Numbered from the stretch's first letter, positions 23,440 to 35,063 are shown. The stretch is DNA of 64,000 nt from Thinopyrum elongatum (GCA_011799875.1 CM022298.1:48917375-48981374), one strand, 5' to 3'. The notes: generated from the sequence alone by a model not told the origin. Numbers and translations: made by a program.

Positions 23440-23888
23440 CTATCTAAAACATTTCAATGAAACAACAAATGCGATCATAATGGCAACTAAGGTAATAATT
23501 GATCCAACGACATAATGATACCAAGCCTCAGTATGAATGGCATATTTTCTATACTTTCTAATCTTAAAGCGCATTACATCCATCTTGATCTTGTGATCAT
23601 CGACGACATCCGCAACATGCAACTCCAATATCATCTTCTCCTCCTAAATTTTTTTTCAATTTTTCCTTCAAGTAATTGTTTTCTTCTTCAACTAAATTTA
23701 ACCTCTCAACAATAGGGTCGGTTGGAATTTCCGGTTCACATACCTCCTAGATAAAAAAATCTATGTCATGTTGGTCGGCATAATTGTCATAAAAACTAAA
23801 TGAAACTAATAGTTGTAAAAGATAATATATATACCACATCCGAATCATAGACAGGACGAGGGCCGACGGAGGTGGATACCAAAACCAT
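23440..23888 (-). pseudogene. Small CACTA gene: coiled coil plus C-terminal membrane segment
   Basis: Two exons inferred: ATG at 23,888 starting 'MVLVSTSVGPRPVYDSDV', donor GTATATATA, then an exon after TTTTTATCTAG beginning 'EVCEPEIPTDPIVERLNLV'. A Glu/Lys-rich coiled-coil stretch follows, then 'DVVDDHKIKMDVMRFKIRK' and a hydrophobic segment 'SIITLVAIMIAFVV' six residues from the stop at 23,440. That is the layout of a tail-anchored membrane protein. A base insertion in an A-run and a TAG near 23,645 break the frame. The same gene is at 39,909-40,352 in another element. It lies 5' of the transposase, on the same strand. I know of no function. Confidence 0.6.
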
Positions 23889-24274
23889 CGCACTATATAA
23901 TAACAAACAATAATAAAAGTAAGAAAATTACACAAGTATCTATCTAAATCATACAAGTAAGAAATTTTTTCTTTTAGAAAGAAGATAAGAACAAGAGGCT
24001 CACCACGGTGGTGCGATCGATGGCGCGGGCGATCGATGGCGGTGAGGACGGGGATGGGACAGGACGGACCACCAAATCTAGACAAATCTTGAGGAAAATG
24101 GAGCTTGGACAAGGAGCTTCGAGAGGAGAAAGCTTAAGTGTGGCTCGGGCATTTCATCGAACACCTCATATGCATAGGAGGTGAGCTAGAGCACCACAAA
24201 GCTCTCCCACGGCCGGCCAAAAAACAGAGCAGTGGCTCGGCTCGTGTGCAGGGGAGGGGGTATATATAGGCCAC

Positions 24275-24566
24275 TGTTTAGTCCCGGTTGATGGCTAGAA
24301 CCGGGACTGAAGGACCACATTTGGTCCCGGTTCCAGCCACCAACCGGGACCAATGGTTGTGGGCAGGAGCGAGGCTCATTGGTCCCGGTTCATGTCTGGA
24401 ACCGGGACCAAAGGGGTCTCACGAATCGGGACCAATGGCCCCCGAGGCCCGGCCGGCGCCCTGGCCTCACGAACCGGGACCGATGCACCCATTGGTCCCG
24501 GTTCGTGAGTGAACCGGGATTAATGGGCTTTTCAGGCCTGGACCAAAGCCCTGTTTTCTATTAGTG
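24275..24566. repeat. Right terminal and subterminal repeats of the CACTA element
   Basis: Facing TTTAGTCCCGGTT / AACCGGGACTGAAGG units between 24,278 and 24,525, then the terminus CTATTAGTG ending at 24,566, followed by TGT matching the left flank. A TATATATAGG motif at 24,252-24,261 sits just inside. It is in the sense of the plus strand and also TATA-like on the minus strand, where the small gene starts about 370 bp away. Confidence 0.75.
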
Positions 24567-24611
24567 TGTGGACGCATGATGATCCCCATTAGCCACAATG
24601 GCTCACCCTAT

Positions 24612-25855
24612 CACTGGTGCAGAGACGTGATATACAAACGGTTTTAACCTGCTTTCCACGACGGAATTTTAAACCGTCGCCTTACTAGTGTGGCCGATAG
24701 GGGGGTCCTTCCCACACGAACCAGAAACGGTCAGGGATAGGTCCTCCGGTCACACACGCCGGTGAAAATGAGTTCGTGTGCGATCGGGTGAGGCATCGGA
24801 GACAATTATGCAGGCCCAATCGTTTCCGTTCATATGTACATCCCACACCGTGAATCCCACAAAAACTTTTTCATTCATATGTATATCACACACGATTATT
24901 TATTTGCAAACGTTTGTGTAAGGTGGCCTAAGGCAAACAGTTCTCTCGCCGAAGTCGGTTGTGATTCTTCATTGATCCAACACGCCTAATTTCTAGAAAC
25001 CGTGTGGGTTATCTGAGTTCATCACCCATAGTGCTGTCTGAGAAACCGTCTGCAATAGAAAACCCCAATAGGCAGGCTAATTGGCCTATTACTCATAATC
25101 CATTTAGTAATCAAATTGACATTTCTTATAAAACGCACCATATGTTTCTTATCCGTATTACGGCAACTAGGATTTCATAATTGAATTACATCTAATAGCT
25201 TCAACACTCAATTACACCATTACACAACAGCACCAACTTTCACATGCAACATCAAAAACCTTTGGAAAGTAGCATCATACATGGTAAATAGACAGATGAA
25301 TCTCATCTGGGAAACTGCAGAAGTGGAAGGCAAATATTGAGCCTTCAGTGATGTTGAATGTCCTTGCAAGTTTAGGCCAGTGTCTATGGATGATTGCCCA
25401 CCCAACCTTCGTCCTCTTGAGGTAGAATTTGATATTGTACCGTGGGTGTTGAATGGATACCTTCCTCGCCTCTTGACCATGCATGTGGTTTGAGAGGTAA
25501 TCATCGGTGAACTTCTTTGGAAAGGATTGAAAAGAAAGATATGCATAAATAACTGTTCTAAATTTTGTAATGGCACAAGGGAAAAAACAAGGTAAAAGAG
25601 TTGGTACCTTTCTATAGTTGACTGATGTCTTCTTCATTGTGCAAACAAAGATCTTGTTGTTATTTGTTTTCTTTATCCTAACAATCTTTCTGAGTTTCTT
25701 GACTTGACTGGTATTCATGGACGTATCATTTCCCCATATGCAAAATGGGTCGAACAGTGGGTCTAAACCTCTGACAGCAGGACATACATGTGCAAGACCA
25801 AATTGTTAAAAACCAAAATATTAGAATGATTCCTGCAACTGCACAATAATGTGCT
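24612..25855. repeat. Left inverted arm of the CACTG element
   Basis: Reverse complement of 35,605-37,118, imperfect. Shared landmarks include GATAGGGGGGTCCTTCCCAC near 24,698, 'CAATCGTTTCCG' motifs, TTCATAATTGAATTACAT near 25,172, and the B3-like exons. Short AACGGAAACG/CGTTTCCGTT repeats occur in both arms, more often in the right one. Confidence 0.75.
25275..25770 (-). pseudogene. B3-like domain coding segment, left arm
   Basis: Exon 25,770-25,608 (after TGTCAG) encodes 'MNTSQVKKLRKIVRIKKT' and 'KIFVCTMKKTSVNYRK'. The next exon, from about 25,525 to the stop at 25,275, encodes 'FPKKFTDDYLSNHMHGQE', 'RKVSIQHPRYNIKFYLKR', 'IIHRHWPKLARTFNITEG' and 'SFPDEIHLSIYHV'. The pattern of FP at the start, a W-P-K stretch, an 'EGSIF.F.F' strand and a final hydrophobic strand resembles a REM-type plant B3 DNA-binding domain. 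The acceptor before FPKK is TTTTCAAT here against TTTTCAGG in the right arm, so splicing is probably lost. The family call is by eye. Confidence 0.5.
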
Positions 25856-26530
25856 ATTAGCCAAAGGACCATGCATGTGCCAACCTCGATGGTAAACCTT
25901 ATTGCCTCCCATTGTTTCTCTGCAACACATATAAGGCAGATTTTGATCAGGTTATCTAAGAGTTGGCATACTATCAGTTGAATATGTTAATGAAAAATAG
26001 TCAAATTGCAGATTCAACAGATTAACTCGACCTAGACCAACAGATTCATGCCATTGGCGATGAGGTGAATCACAGAGCAACCAAGCCGCTACACACCAAC
26101 GCCAAAGACCTCTACAACACTACGATGACCCATGGATTACACAGACCTTGCTAAACAACTTGGAAATATAGCAATTTTATATGTTTCTCCGGTATTTAGT
26201 ACAACCAAACTCGATTTATTTCTCACATGCATAACAGTGCAAACTGGACCCATGACAAATGAACATCAGATTGCAGAATTGGACCAAAAAATTTACTGGA
26301 CAGCGGAACAAATGAACCAAATAGTTAACTGAGCACCACATTGCACAAAAAACCAAATACTAGAAGATAAGATAGTTGACCAAACCAATAATGCTTGATA
26401 ACTACTATGGAATGAAGCAATTGTTGGACCAAACTGTTAACTGAACATTACATTTCAGAAGATTAGATTGCATATTAACATTACAGAATATAATTCACTA
26501 GAAGGCACCGGCGGTGGCATCGAGAAAATA
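25856..26530. other. Interior left part of the CACTG element, no gene seen
   Basis: AT-rich spacer, with short related phrases (ACCAAACTGTTAACTGA, ACCAAATAGTTAACTGA, GACCAAATTGTTAAAAAC) suggesting small local duplications between 25,795 and 26,450. No recognisable domain in the short open frames. Confidence 0.4.
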
Positions 26531-26690
26531 CTACAAACTGTATTTTAAAGTAGCCAACCGCGTGGCGGCGTTCACGGTGGCCTGGATGGCGAGGTGCTCC
26601 TCCAAGATCTGGGGGTCGGCACAAATGGCAGCCATCGCGACCTCATCCGCGCGTGCGGCCGTGATTTGCTTCTCCGCCTGCACATGCTCC
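26531..26690 (-). pseudogene. Interrupted 3' exon of an unrecognised gene
   Basis: The minus strand from 26,690 to the stop at 26,531 is open, GC-rich and Ala-rich: 'EHVQAEKQITAARADEVAM', 'LEEHLAIQATVNAATRLAT', ending 'LKYSL'. It looks like a real coding 3' end rather than random AT-rich spacer. It is cut at 26,690 by the truncated CACTA copy, and I did not find its continuation. It might belong to the gene set of the CACTG element. Product unknown. Confidence 0.35.
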
Positions 26691-29600
26691 CACTGGTAGA
26701 AAATAGGGTATTAGTCCCGGTTCTAGAGGGCCTTTAGTCCCAGTTCTGGAACCAGGAAAAATTAAACAAGACTAAAGCCCAAAACCTTTAGTCCCGGTTC
26801 GCTTACGAACCAGGATCGAAGGGGCTCCACGTGGCTGATGCGGGGCGCCCAGGCAGGAGGATCTTTAGTCCCGGTTGGTAACACCAACCAGCACCAAAAG
26901 GAAGCCACCCGTCAGCAGCTCGCATGTGCTGGGGTTTTTTTTAAGGGGAGGGGTGGTTTGAGGTTTTGGAGGGTTAATTTAGGGGTTTCATATTGTGTTA
27001 GCTAGCTAATAGAGAGAAGTGACCTCTCTTTCTCCGTGCTTGGTCGACGCTAGCTACTATACATTTAGAGAGAACTCGACACGCTAGTTAGTAAGCAAAT
27101 GAAGGAATCATTAATTACACAAGATCGTCATGAACATATACAGAGAGAAGTGACCTCTCTTTCTCCGAGAGATTGGTCGAACAGCAAGTTTTCGTATATC
27201 TATCCGACGGTACTACATATATACAATATAACATCTCTTACAATCCCTAACATTTAAAATCTATTTCATTTTCCAGATGGTATTCTCCCTTCTCATTTAT
27301 GACTTGGTCAACAAAGAATCCCGCCAATTCCTCTTGAATTGCTCGTATGCGATCATGTGGTCGGAGTTCATCCCGCATCTGCCACATCTAATTTAAAGAA
27401 GGGGGTCAATACATATATATGAATGAAACTCAACACAAATGATGGTAATAAAATAAAATTGTGAATATTATTGTTTACGTACTTCATATTGTCGGTCAGG
27501 GTAGCCCCGCTCAGAGGTCGATTGGCAGATGAACTCGCAAACGTAGTATCCACATAAATTATTCCCGCCTTCATGCCACAAGCACTTTACGAGAATAGGG
27601 TTCAATCAACCTGATAATCAAGCATGATAAATGGTATTGATGAAACTAGGATCAATGGGAGATGCGCGGAACTAGCTAGTACTGCTTACTTTCGGGTGTG
27701 TAAATTGCAGCTCCCTCGGCAGTCCCGGAACCATTCCGGTGAACTCTTTCCAAACCTTGCCAGACAAAGAAAATAATTACTTGATATCCGGAAAAGAACA
27801 AAGTTGCCGATATGATATGGTGCGATAATGATGGATTGAACTTACTTCTGGAGCATTGCAGTCATGTCCGCATACTTATTGGGATCTTTTTGTCTCCAGT
27901 CTATGACAGTTACTACTCCCCGGTCAACCTTAATCTCTAGCAGAATAAAGTGGAAGCTGCGCACACATGCATAACTCATCAATTACGTTACTACAACCTC
28001 GAGTAAGAGAAACCGAATATGCACAAGACAGTAACACTCACTTGAAGTTGTAAGGAAAGAGTATTTTCCCTTTGTTTTGATTTTGAAGTAACAATTTTAG
28101 CAAGTTGTCCTCAGTATCTTTGTCTCTATTTTGAACCGACCATTCATTTATGGTATTTGGGTTAATGAACCCAATGTCATGGATTTGTGCTTTTTTGCAT
28201 TCGACGATCTTCAGTCTGCATAATATAGTGAGGATAATTATATATACATTCAATGAAAGAGCTGAGCTGTAGAGACTTAATTACAGAGGTAACACATACA
28301 GACAGTAGCAAGTCATGAGTTGTTTGTCGAGGGCGTCTTGATTGAATAACTGGAATAACTCCACAAACTCAACAGGCATCACCTCAGTTCCAACGAGGTC
28401 GTGCTCCTCTTTAATTCCTAGCATCAAACTATCCTTCCCAGACTTCCTGCAGGTATCCATGTACCATTCATGCAATCTTCGCATCATTGTTGTTACAGGA
28501 GGATGATCAAGTTTGACGAGAGGCTTCCCGTACTCGTATCTGAAGATATCTACTACCTCTAACATTTCAAACTGTACATCATCGCCCAGGTAATCAGCAG
28601 GATTGGGACCGGGCACTAGCCCCAGATGATTAGCGACGATATCGCTAGACACCTTGAGCGGGGGGCACGATTGCTTCGCCTGTTCGCCGAGCTGGGGAAT
28701 TTTTTTCCCACTTTTTCGTTTTGCTAGCCTTGCATCACTGCAAGTACTTCCCGACCGCCGCGCTTCACCATATGTCCATTCAATACAGCGCTCATAGTTG
28801 GATTTCGGCGGAGGCGGTCGTGGTCGCTTCAGGGCATCCAGAGTGCGCTTCACTTTCACTGGATCTGCCTTTTCCTTCGGAGGTGGAGGTTTCCGTTCAA
28901 AATGGGTCTGCACTTCGACTGCCACGATTTCATCGGTTTCCTTGTCAGTCCTCTCATATGGTAACTTTGGAAGAGGCTTCAGGTTTGGACCAGCTTTGAA
29001 TTTCTTCCCCCCTCTTGTACTGCTAGCCGCCGGAGTGGCGGCGTCTCTCTTCTGCCGTTGCTAACGTGGCGGAGTCCGCTGACACGCCGGAGGAGGCGGA
29101 GTGCTCCGACGCACTGGAGGAGGCGGAGGAGGAGGTGGAGTGCCCTCACGCGCCGGAGGAGGCGGAGGAGGAGGCGGAGTGCCCTGATCACTCGCGGGAG
29201 GAGGAGGCGGAGTGCCCTGATCACTCGCCGGAGGAGGAGGAGGAGGAGGAGGAGGAGGTGGAGTGCCCTGACTCACCGGAGGAGGAGGAGGAGGAGGCAT
29301 CCAGTTTGGAAGCTTGATGTACTCCTTCCTCCATAGACAGGTACTCCTTAAAGCATAAACCAGATGAATCTCCCCTTCACCTGTAGGGTAGTCAAGCTCC
29401 AGCTCCTCAAATCCCTCCATTATTTCATCCACCGTCACAACAGCATAGCCATATGGAATCGGACGGTAATGAAAAGTTCCCTTAGCTTGAGGAGGTGCAA
29501 CAGAGCCGACCGCTGCCTTCAAGGTCAGGTTCTGGCATTTCGTCATTAGCTCGCAATGTTCAGCCTCCGTGATACTATCCACGGGGTAGCGAGGAGCTGT

Positions 29601-29763
29601 GAAATCAGGCTGAACGAGCTCCGTGGAAGCCACGCTGCTTCTCCGCTGAGATGGTGGGGTAGCTTCTGGGGCAGGGTCGAAGCAAGGATCTTCGTGCCGC
29701 TGAGATGGTTGGCTGCTAGCTCGCTGGCTCTCAAGTTCCTCTAGCTTTGCTATTCTTGCATTT
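26691..29763 (-). mobile_element. Truncated CACTA copy (left end and second gene only)
   Basis: Starts with CACTGGTAGAAAAT at 26,691, a one-base variant of the CACTAGTAGAAAA end, then the same subterminal repeats as at 11,470-11,670. It is collinear with 11,451-14,450 up to the coiled-coil region of the second gene. At about 29,763 homology stops inside that gene and the tandem array begins. No right end is present. Confidence 0.85.
27247..29763 (-). pseudogene. CACTA second gene, 5'-truncated (copy C)
   Basis: Collinear with the genes at 12,023-15,761 and 56,056-59,816 but lacking exon 1 and the 5' part of exon 2. The frame is open from about 29,760 to 28,281 except for TAG at 29,061-29,063, where copy A has CAG. 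It keeps bases the other copies lost: 'EEHDLVGTEVMPVEFVELF' (no frameshift) and the protease block 'NNLCGYYVCEF' with an intact Cys. Protease exons follow at about 28,231-27,260 with the same splice positions. The Gln found near the active-site Cys in copy A ('CLWQEAG') is His here ('CLWHEGG'). The stop is at 27,247. Confidence 0.8.
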
Positions 29764-31650
29764 TCGGTTTCCGAGGCAGGTGCCGCAAAGAAGTTGTGCA
29801 CATTGGGTATTAAAAACATCACCAACACATTGGGCCACATGCAGAGGATAGTTGTCACTCATTCGCCTGTGACTCTTCCCTCCATGGGCCCGCGAGGTCG
29901 TCGTCCATCTAATATATGACACAACGAGAAAGGTAATTTGACGAACAAGGAGGATTATTTTCGTGTTGTGTTACGGTACGTACGTAGGAGTATATATTAC
30001 GCGTCGAAGAGGGGAGGGGGCAACATATATATACTACGTGTCATGAACGTCGGTTCGTGTGGGGGACTTAATTAAAGGTTTCCGAGGCAGGTGCCACATC
30101 AAAGTTCTGCATATATATTAGGTATTCAAACATCACAACCACACATCTCCATAGATGTGTTTGGCCCACAAGCAAGCGATGGCGGTTGTCCTCTAGCACT
30201 CACTCTCGGGGTTATCGGCGAGATGCTTCGTCCATCCCTGTGTGCCCGCTTGGTCAATCACTTCGACCGACATCGATAGAGGTTAATTTGACTTATAATT
30301 ACGAGGGGTTTAAATTTTGGTTCGTCTTATACGGTTCGGTACATGCAACTATACTCCATGCGCATGTGTAGGCACAAATCCCTCCCATCGGGTCGAAGTG
30401 GGGGAGGGGGCGAGCATGCGACGCATCATGAACCAGATTTGTGTGGGGACTGTGCGTTTTTCGACGCATGCATGCAGCACATCAAAATGTTGTGCTTTTG
30501 GTATTCAAACATATATGCATGCATCACGCATGTCCATACATATGTTTGGGGCACATACATGCAGTGGTAGTCTTTGGACACTCTCCCTCGATTGGTTATC
30601 ATCGACGGCCTATATATTCGTGGGCCCGCGTGGACGTCTCCATCACTTCCACCAACAATGCGAGAGAGGTTACCAGGGTGGATTCTTCTTCTCTTGGTTC
30701 GCGTTACCGTAGAGTCGTACGTCGATCATGGTGAGATTCAAGACTTAAGTTCGACGGCTCGCATACACATGAATCAAAGTTGTGCATTGGGTATGTTCAA
30801 ACACCACATGACACTTCATACATATGTTTTGGCCACATACACGCAGTGGTTGTCTTCAGGCACTCCCTCGCATGGTTATCAGCGACAAGCTAGCCTAATT
30901 TGTGGGGCCGCGTGTGGAACGTCAATGCATAACTTTGACCCAACAAAGAAGAGAGGTTATACGACCAAGGTGTTGATTCTTCTTGGTCAGTCTTACAATA
31001 CACCTTGGTGAGATGCCCCTCCCATCGACTCAAACTGTGTGTGTGGGGGGAGGCACAATACTACTTCGTACTAGATGAACCTCCGTGGGGTCGGGGATGC
31101 CCGGTTAATTTGCGATGCACATGTGCCACATCAAATTTGTGATTTGGTTATTTAAATATCATAGCACATCATTTTCACACACACACACACACACACACAC
31201 ATCGGGCCACCCGCAGGTGTGGTTGGTAAGTGGTGTCACCCATCTAACGTCAAAAGAACACATTTGTGGGCCCGCACACGGTCGACATTTGATCGGAAGC
31301 AAAGGGGCGAGGGGGGGTTGATGTACTCCTTTCGGTTTTGTGTTACGGTACGGTGAGATGTCAGACCTAGCTATTTAGGGGCATGCGTTCATAGCTAGGA
31401 TTCCCCTCCCGGCAACACGACGTGGGTGTGTGTGTTTGTGTTTTGGGGGGGGGGGGGGCTAGCAATAATAACGTGCGCTTTGTGTGATAGGTGCCACATC
31501 AAAGTTGTGCATTGGGTATTTGAACATCAAACCACCCCTTTCATACATATATTTGGTCCACATGCAAGTGTGTTCGTGTTCTGACCCTATCCCGCGTTTT
31601 ATGGCTAAATTTAGAAACAGTAGACAAGTCGGACGCAGCAACCGTCTGCG
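29764..31650. repeat. Diverged tandem array, about six units of 300-380 bp
   Basis: Units begin near 29,777, 30,086, 30,468, 30,765, 31,117 and 31,486 with variants of GGTGCCACATCAAAGTTGTG, then CATTGGGTATTCAAACAT. Most continue with CATACATATGTTTGG..CACATGCAGTGG, a CACTC...GGTTATC segment, a TGTGGGCCCGCG segment, a GTGTTACGGTACG segment and a CCCTCCCATCG..G-rich segment. Spacings are 309, 382, 297, 352 and 369 bp. The fifth unit contains an (AC)n microsatellite at 31,176-31,200, and G-runs occur at about 31,445-31,459. I do not recognise it as a named satellite. Confidence 0.75.
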
Positions 31651-31801
31651 ATCGGGTACGAAATAGACACGGTTCCCTAGGACTACCCGTGTGCCGTGCC
31701 CCTGCCCCTGTCACCCACATGATCACAGTAGATTGGGCTCCATGAGGCTTCCCTCCCCCTCTCGAAAATATCTACTCCCTCGCAATCTCGAAAATATCTA
31801 C

Positions 31802-33386
31802 TGCTACTTCTTGAGCTTGCGTTGGTTTTTCCCTTGAAGAGGAAACGGTGATGCAGCAAAGTAGAGATAAGTATTTCCGTCAGTTAGAGAACCAAGGTAT
31901 CAATCCAGTAGGAGACAACGCACAAATCACCTAGCACCTGCACAAACAATCAAACAACTTGCACCCAACGCGATAAAGGGGTTGTCAATCCCTTCACGGT
32001 TACTTGCAAAAGTGAGATCAAACTAAACAAATGATAAAGTAAATATTTTTGGTATTTTTGGTTTATAGGTCTGAAAATAAAAGATTGCAAAATAGTAGAT
32101 CGGAAAGTAATATGATGGAAAATAATAGATCGGAAACTTATATGATGGAAAATAGACCCGGGGGCCATAGGTTTCACTAGAGGCTTCTCTCAAGATAGCA
32201 AATAATACGGTGGGTGAACAAATTACTGTCGAGCAATTGATAGAAAAGCGCAAAGTTATGACGATATCCAAGGCAATGATTATGAAATATAGGCATCACG
32301 TCCGTGTCAAGTAGACCGAAACGATTCTGCATCTACTACTATTACTCCACACATCGACCGACTCCTGCCTGCATCTACAGTATTAAGTTCATGAAGAACA
32401 GAGTAATGCATTAAGTAAGATGACATGATGTAGAGGAATTAACTCAAGCAATATGATGGAAACCCCATCTTTTTATCCTCGATGGCAACAATAGAATACG
32501 TGCCTTGCTGCCCCTACTGTCACTGGGAAAGGACACCGCAAGATTGAACCCAAAGCTAAGCACTTCTCCCATTGCAAGAAAAACCAATCTAGTTGGCCAA
32601 ACCAAACCGATAATTCGAAGAGAATTACAAGATATCAAATCATGCATATAAGAATTCAAAGAAGATTCAAATAATATTCATAGATAAGCTGATCAAAAAT
32701 CCACAATTCATCGGATCTCGACAAACACACCGCAAAAGAATATTACATCGGATAGATCTCCAAGAACATCAAGGAGAATATGGTATTGAGAATCAAAGAG
32801 AGAGAAGAAGCCATCTAGCTACTAGCTATGGACCCGTAGGTCTGAGGTAAACTACTCACGCTTCATCGGAAGGGCAATAGAGTTGATGTAGAAGCCCTCC
32901 GTGATCGAATCCCCCTCTGGCAGAGTGCCGTAAAAGGTCCCTAGATGGGATCTCACGGGTATAGAAGGTTGCGGTGGTGGAAAAGTCTTTTCGTGGATGC
33001 CTCTAGTGGTTTGAGAACATATGTGAATATATAGGCAAAAGAATTAGGTCAGGAGAGTCACGGGGGGCCCACAAGGCAGGAGGGCGCGCCCTCCACCCTT
33101 GTGGCTGCCTCGTGGCTCCTCCGACTTCATCTCCAAATCTCCTGGGTGTCTTCTGGTCCAAGAAAAATCATCGCGAAGGTTTTATTCCGTTTGGACTCCG
33201 TTTGGTATTCCTTTCCCACGAAGCTAAAAAACAAGGAAAAATACAAAAACTGGCATTGGGCTCTAGGTTAATAGGTTAGTCCCAAAAATAATATAAAATA
33301 GCATATTAATGCATATAAAACATCCAAAACAGATAATATAATAGCATGGAACAATAAAAAATTATAGATATGTTGGAGACGTATCA
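31802..33386. mobile_element. Solo LTR with 5-bp target duplication
   Basis: The sequence starts TGCTACTTCTTGAGC at 31,802 and ends GGAGACGTATCA at 33,386, that is TG...CA, 1,585 bp. TCTAC lies immediately on both sides (31,797-31,801 and 33,387-33,391). No internal retrotransposon domain and no second LTR are present, so this is a solo LTR left by recombination. It matches in part the truncated LTR at 37,122-37,734. The terminal sequence is one I recall as very abundant in Triticeae genomes, but I do not assign a family name. Orientation is uncertain because both ends are TG/CA. Confidence 0.88.
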
Positions 33387-33401
33387 TCTACCCGCGTAGA
33401 T

Positions 33402-33695
33402 GGTTTTTTTCTTTGATAGCACACGATTAGTATGTCTGGACCGTGTGCGATGTCTATTACTCCCACTCTGCTTCAATCAGTAGATCCAAATTTTCAGTAG
33501 CCCCGGCATTTTACTCCCGCCTCCATCCCTCGCAATCTCAAAAATATTTGCTCGGCTGGAATGTTTTTCTGTTTGATAGCACACGATTATTATGTTTTAA
33601 AACTGTGTGATGTTCATTACTCCCGCCCCGCTATGCTTCAATCCCTTGATCCAAATTTTTGGTATCCCCGCCATTTTACGCCCGCCTAGTAAAAT
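33402..33695. repeat. Direct repeat upstream of the B3-like gene, period 160
   Basis: GATAGCACACGATTA occurs at 33,415 and 33,575. Each is followed by a GTGTG(C)GATGT, ATTACTCCC, TGCTTCAATC, GATCCAAATTTT and CCCC(G)CATTTTA(C)CCCGCCT series. The two units lie 5' of the ATG at 33,914 and could carry duplicated promoter elements; that role is an inference. Confidence 0.75.
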
Positions 33696-34773
33696 TTTCA
33701 GTACCCGCGGCATTTCCTCAAACACCACCTTGGACCCCTCCACACACACACCCCAAATCCTTCGCTCACCCCAAATCCCCCACTCACACACATACACACC
33801 ACCCCTCCCTCGCACCAAACCTAGCTAGGTCGCCGCCGCCGCGCCGCCTCCATCGTCAACCTCTGCCGGTCTGCCCATGCAGTTTACCCACCGATATACA
33901 TACCCTCGCCGCCATGTGTTTCTCAGATGATGCCTGCGAAACGCCCCCTTTCCCAGAGATCCCCATCCCCACCCCCTCCCCCACTCCAGAGCGTCGCAGC
34001 CTAAGCTCGGGTATGATTCCCGGGGAGCTCGAGGAGCGAATGGCCCGAAAGAGCTTTAAAGTGGCCCCTTCTTCTGACGTCGGCGAGGTGGCCGCCGAGG
34101 AAGCTGACGACGATGACTAGACCTGGATTGAGCCTTTCAATCAATGGGCTAGAGTATTCTGGCATGTCGCGGACGCCGGCTACGACATCGAAGTCGTCGG
34201 CACCGACGGATTGACGCGGGTTATGTCACAGGTTAAGTTGCCCACCCCCAACCCTTCGGGTTTAATAGCCATCGATCTCATCGATGGCCCTGCTGCTGAT
34301 CTCCTGTGGCTCGTTATGAACAATTTGCCATCCTTCATCGCCATGGAGCCCCTTTTGTCATTTTTGAAGGACACGCCCTGCGACGCTGGCCTGGCATCCT
34401 CAGCTGGCAAGTCAGACCTCATCGACGGCGACCACGAGGAGGAGCCAATCTGTGACAAGTGAGGAAACCCATGATTTTTTTCTCGAACCCCTTTTGCAGT
34501 GAGAACCTGTCCAGCATTTATTGCTATATTAGGTTGTTTGCATTACGCCTTGTTTATTTCTATGGTTTATGGTTGTTCGGTTGTTTGTAGTTAGCATATG
34601 TCCAGTTTCAATTGCCATCTTTGGTTGTTCGTAGTATGCCTTGTTTATTTCAGCTATTAACAGTGTGATGTTCTATATGTGCTAGTATGAACTATGCGGT
34701 TCAATTTCATCAATACCAAATTTAACAATAGCTCTATGAATGACTATATTTGGTTGATGTTAAGCATGTTGTA

Positions 34774-35030
34774 CTCCCACCGAATCTTTTTAGTTCGCAT
34801 ATAAGGTTTGTCTAAAGTCAAGCCTCGTAAAGTTTGACCAACTTTATAGAACAAAATACCAACATTCACAATATGAAATAAATATCAGTACATGTGTCAT
34901 GACTTAAATTTTCATATTGTATAACTTTAGCATGCTAGATGTTGATATTTTTTCATATAAATAAGGTCAAACTTTATGAAGTTTGACTTCAGACAATTCT
35001 TATATGCAGAGTAAAAAGGACCGGAGGGAG
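34774..35030. mobile_element. Stowaway-type MITE, 257 bp
   Basis: Starts CTCCCACCGAAT at 34,774 and ends GGACCGGAGGGAG at 35,030, imperfect inverted ends of the CTCCCTCCGTCC type, flanked by TA on both sides (34,772-34,773 and 35,031-35,032). The interior is palindromic, with AAAGTTTGACC / GGTCAAACTTT arms. It lies in an intron of the B3-like gene. Confidence 0.85.
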
Positions 35031-35063
35031 TATTGAACACGCCTTTCCATTTGATTTAACAAT

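Larger units (their letters stand above)
11451..24566 (-). mobile_element. Complete CACTA transposon, 13.1 kb, with three decayed genes
   Basis: The left end reads CACTAGTAGAAAA at 11,451 and the right end, reverse complemented, CACTAATAGAAAA at 24,566, a 13-bp terminal repeat with one mismatch. The flanking 3-bp target duplication is TGT/TGT (11,448-11,450 and 24,567-24,569). Inverted and direct 'TTTAGTCCCGGTT' repeats fill both subterminal regions. Genes read from right to left: coiled-coil/membrane protein, TNP2 transposase, and a Transposase_24/Ulp1-type gene. All are defective. The left 8.5 kb recurs at 55,470-64,000. Confidence 0.92.

Noticed and set aside
29058..29336. Arg-rich and Glu-rich plus-strand frames at 29,058-29,336 and 57,813-58,061
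   Set aside because: They are other frames of the proline-codon repeat; low complexity explains them.
30317..31011. Several 130-145 codon frames within the tandem array
   Set aside because: Adjacent repeat units give unrelated frames, with no conservation at the protein level between units.
31170..31202. AC-rich tract as a CRISPR-like or regulatory array
   Set aside because: A plain (AC)n microsatellite within the tandem array of a plant genome.
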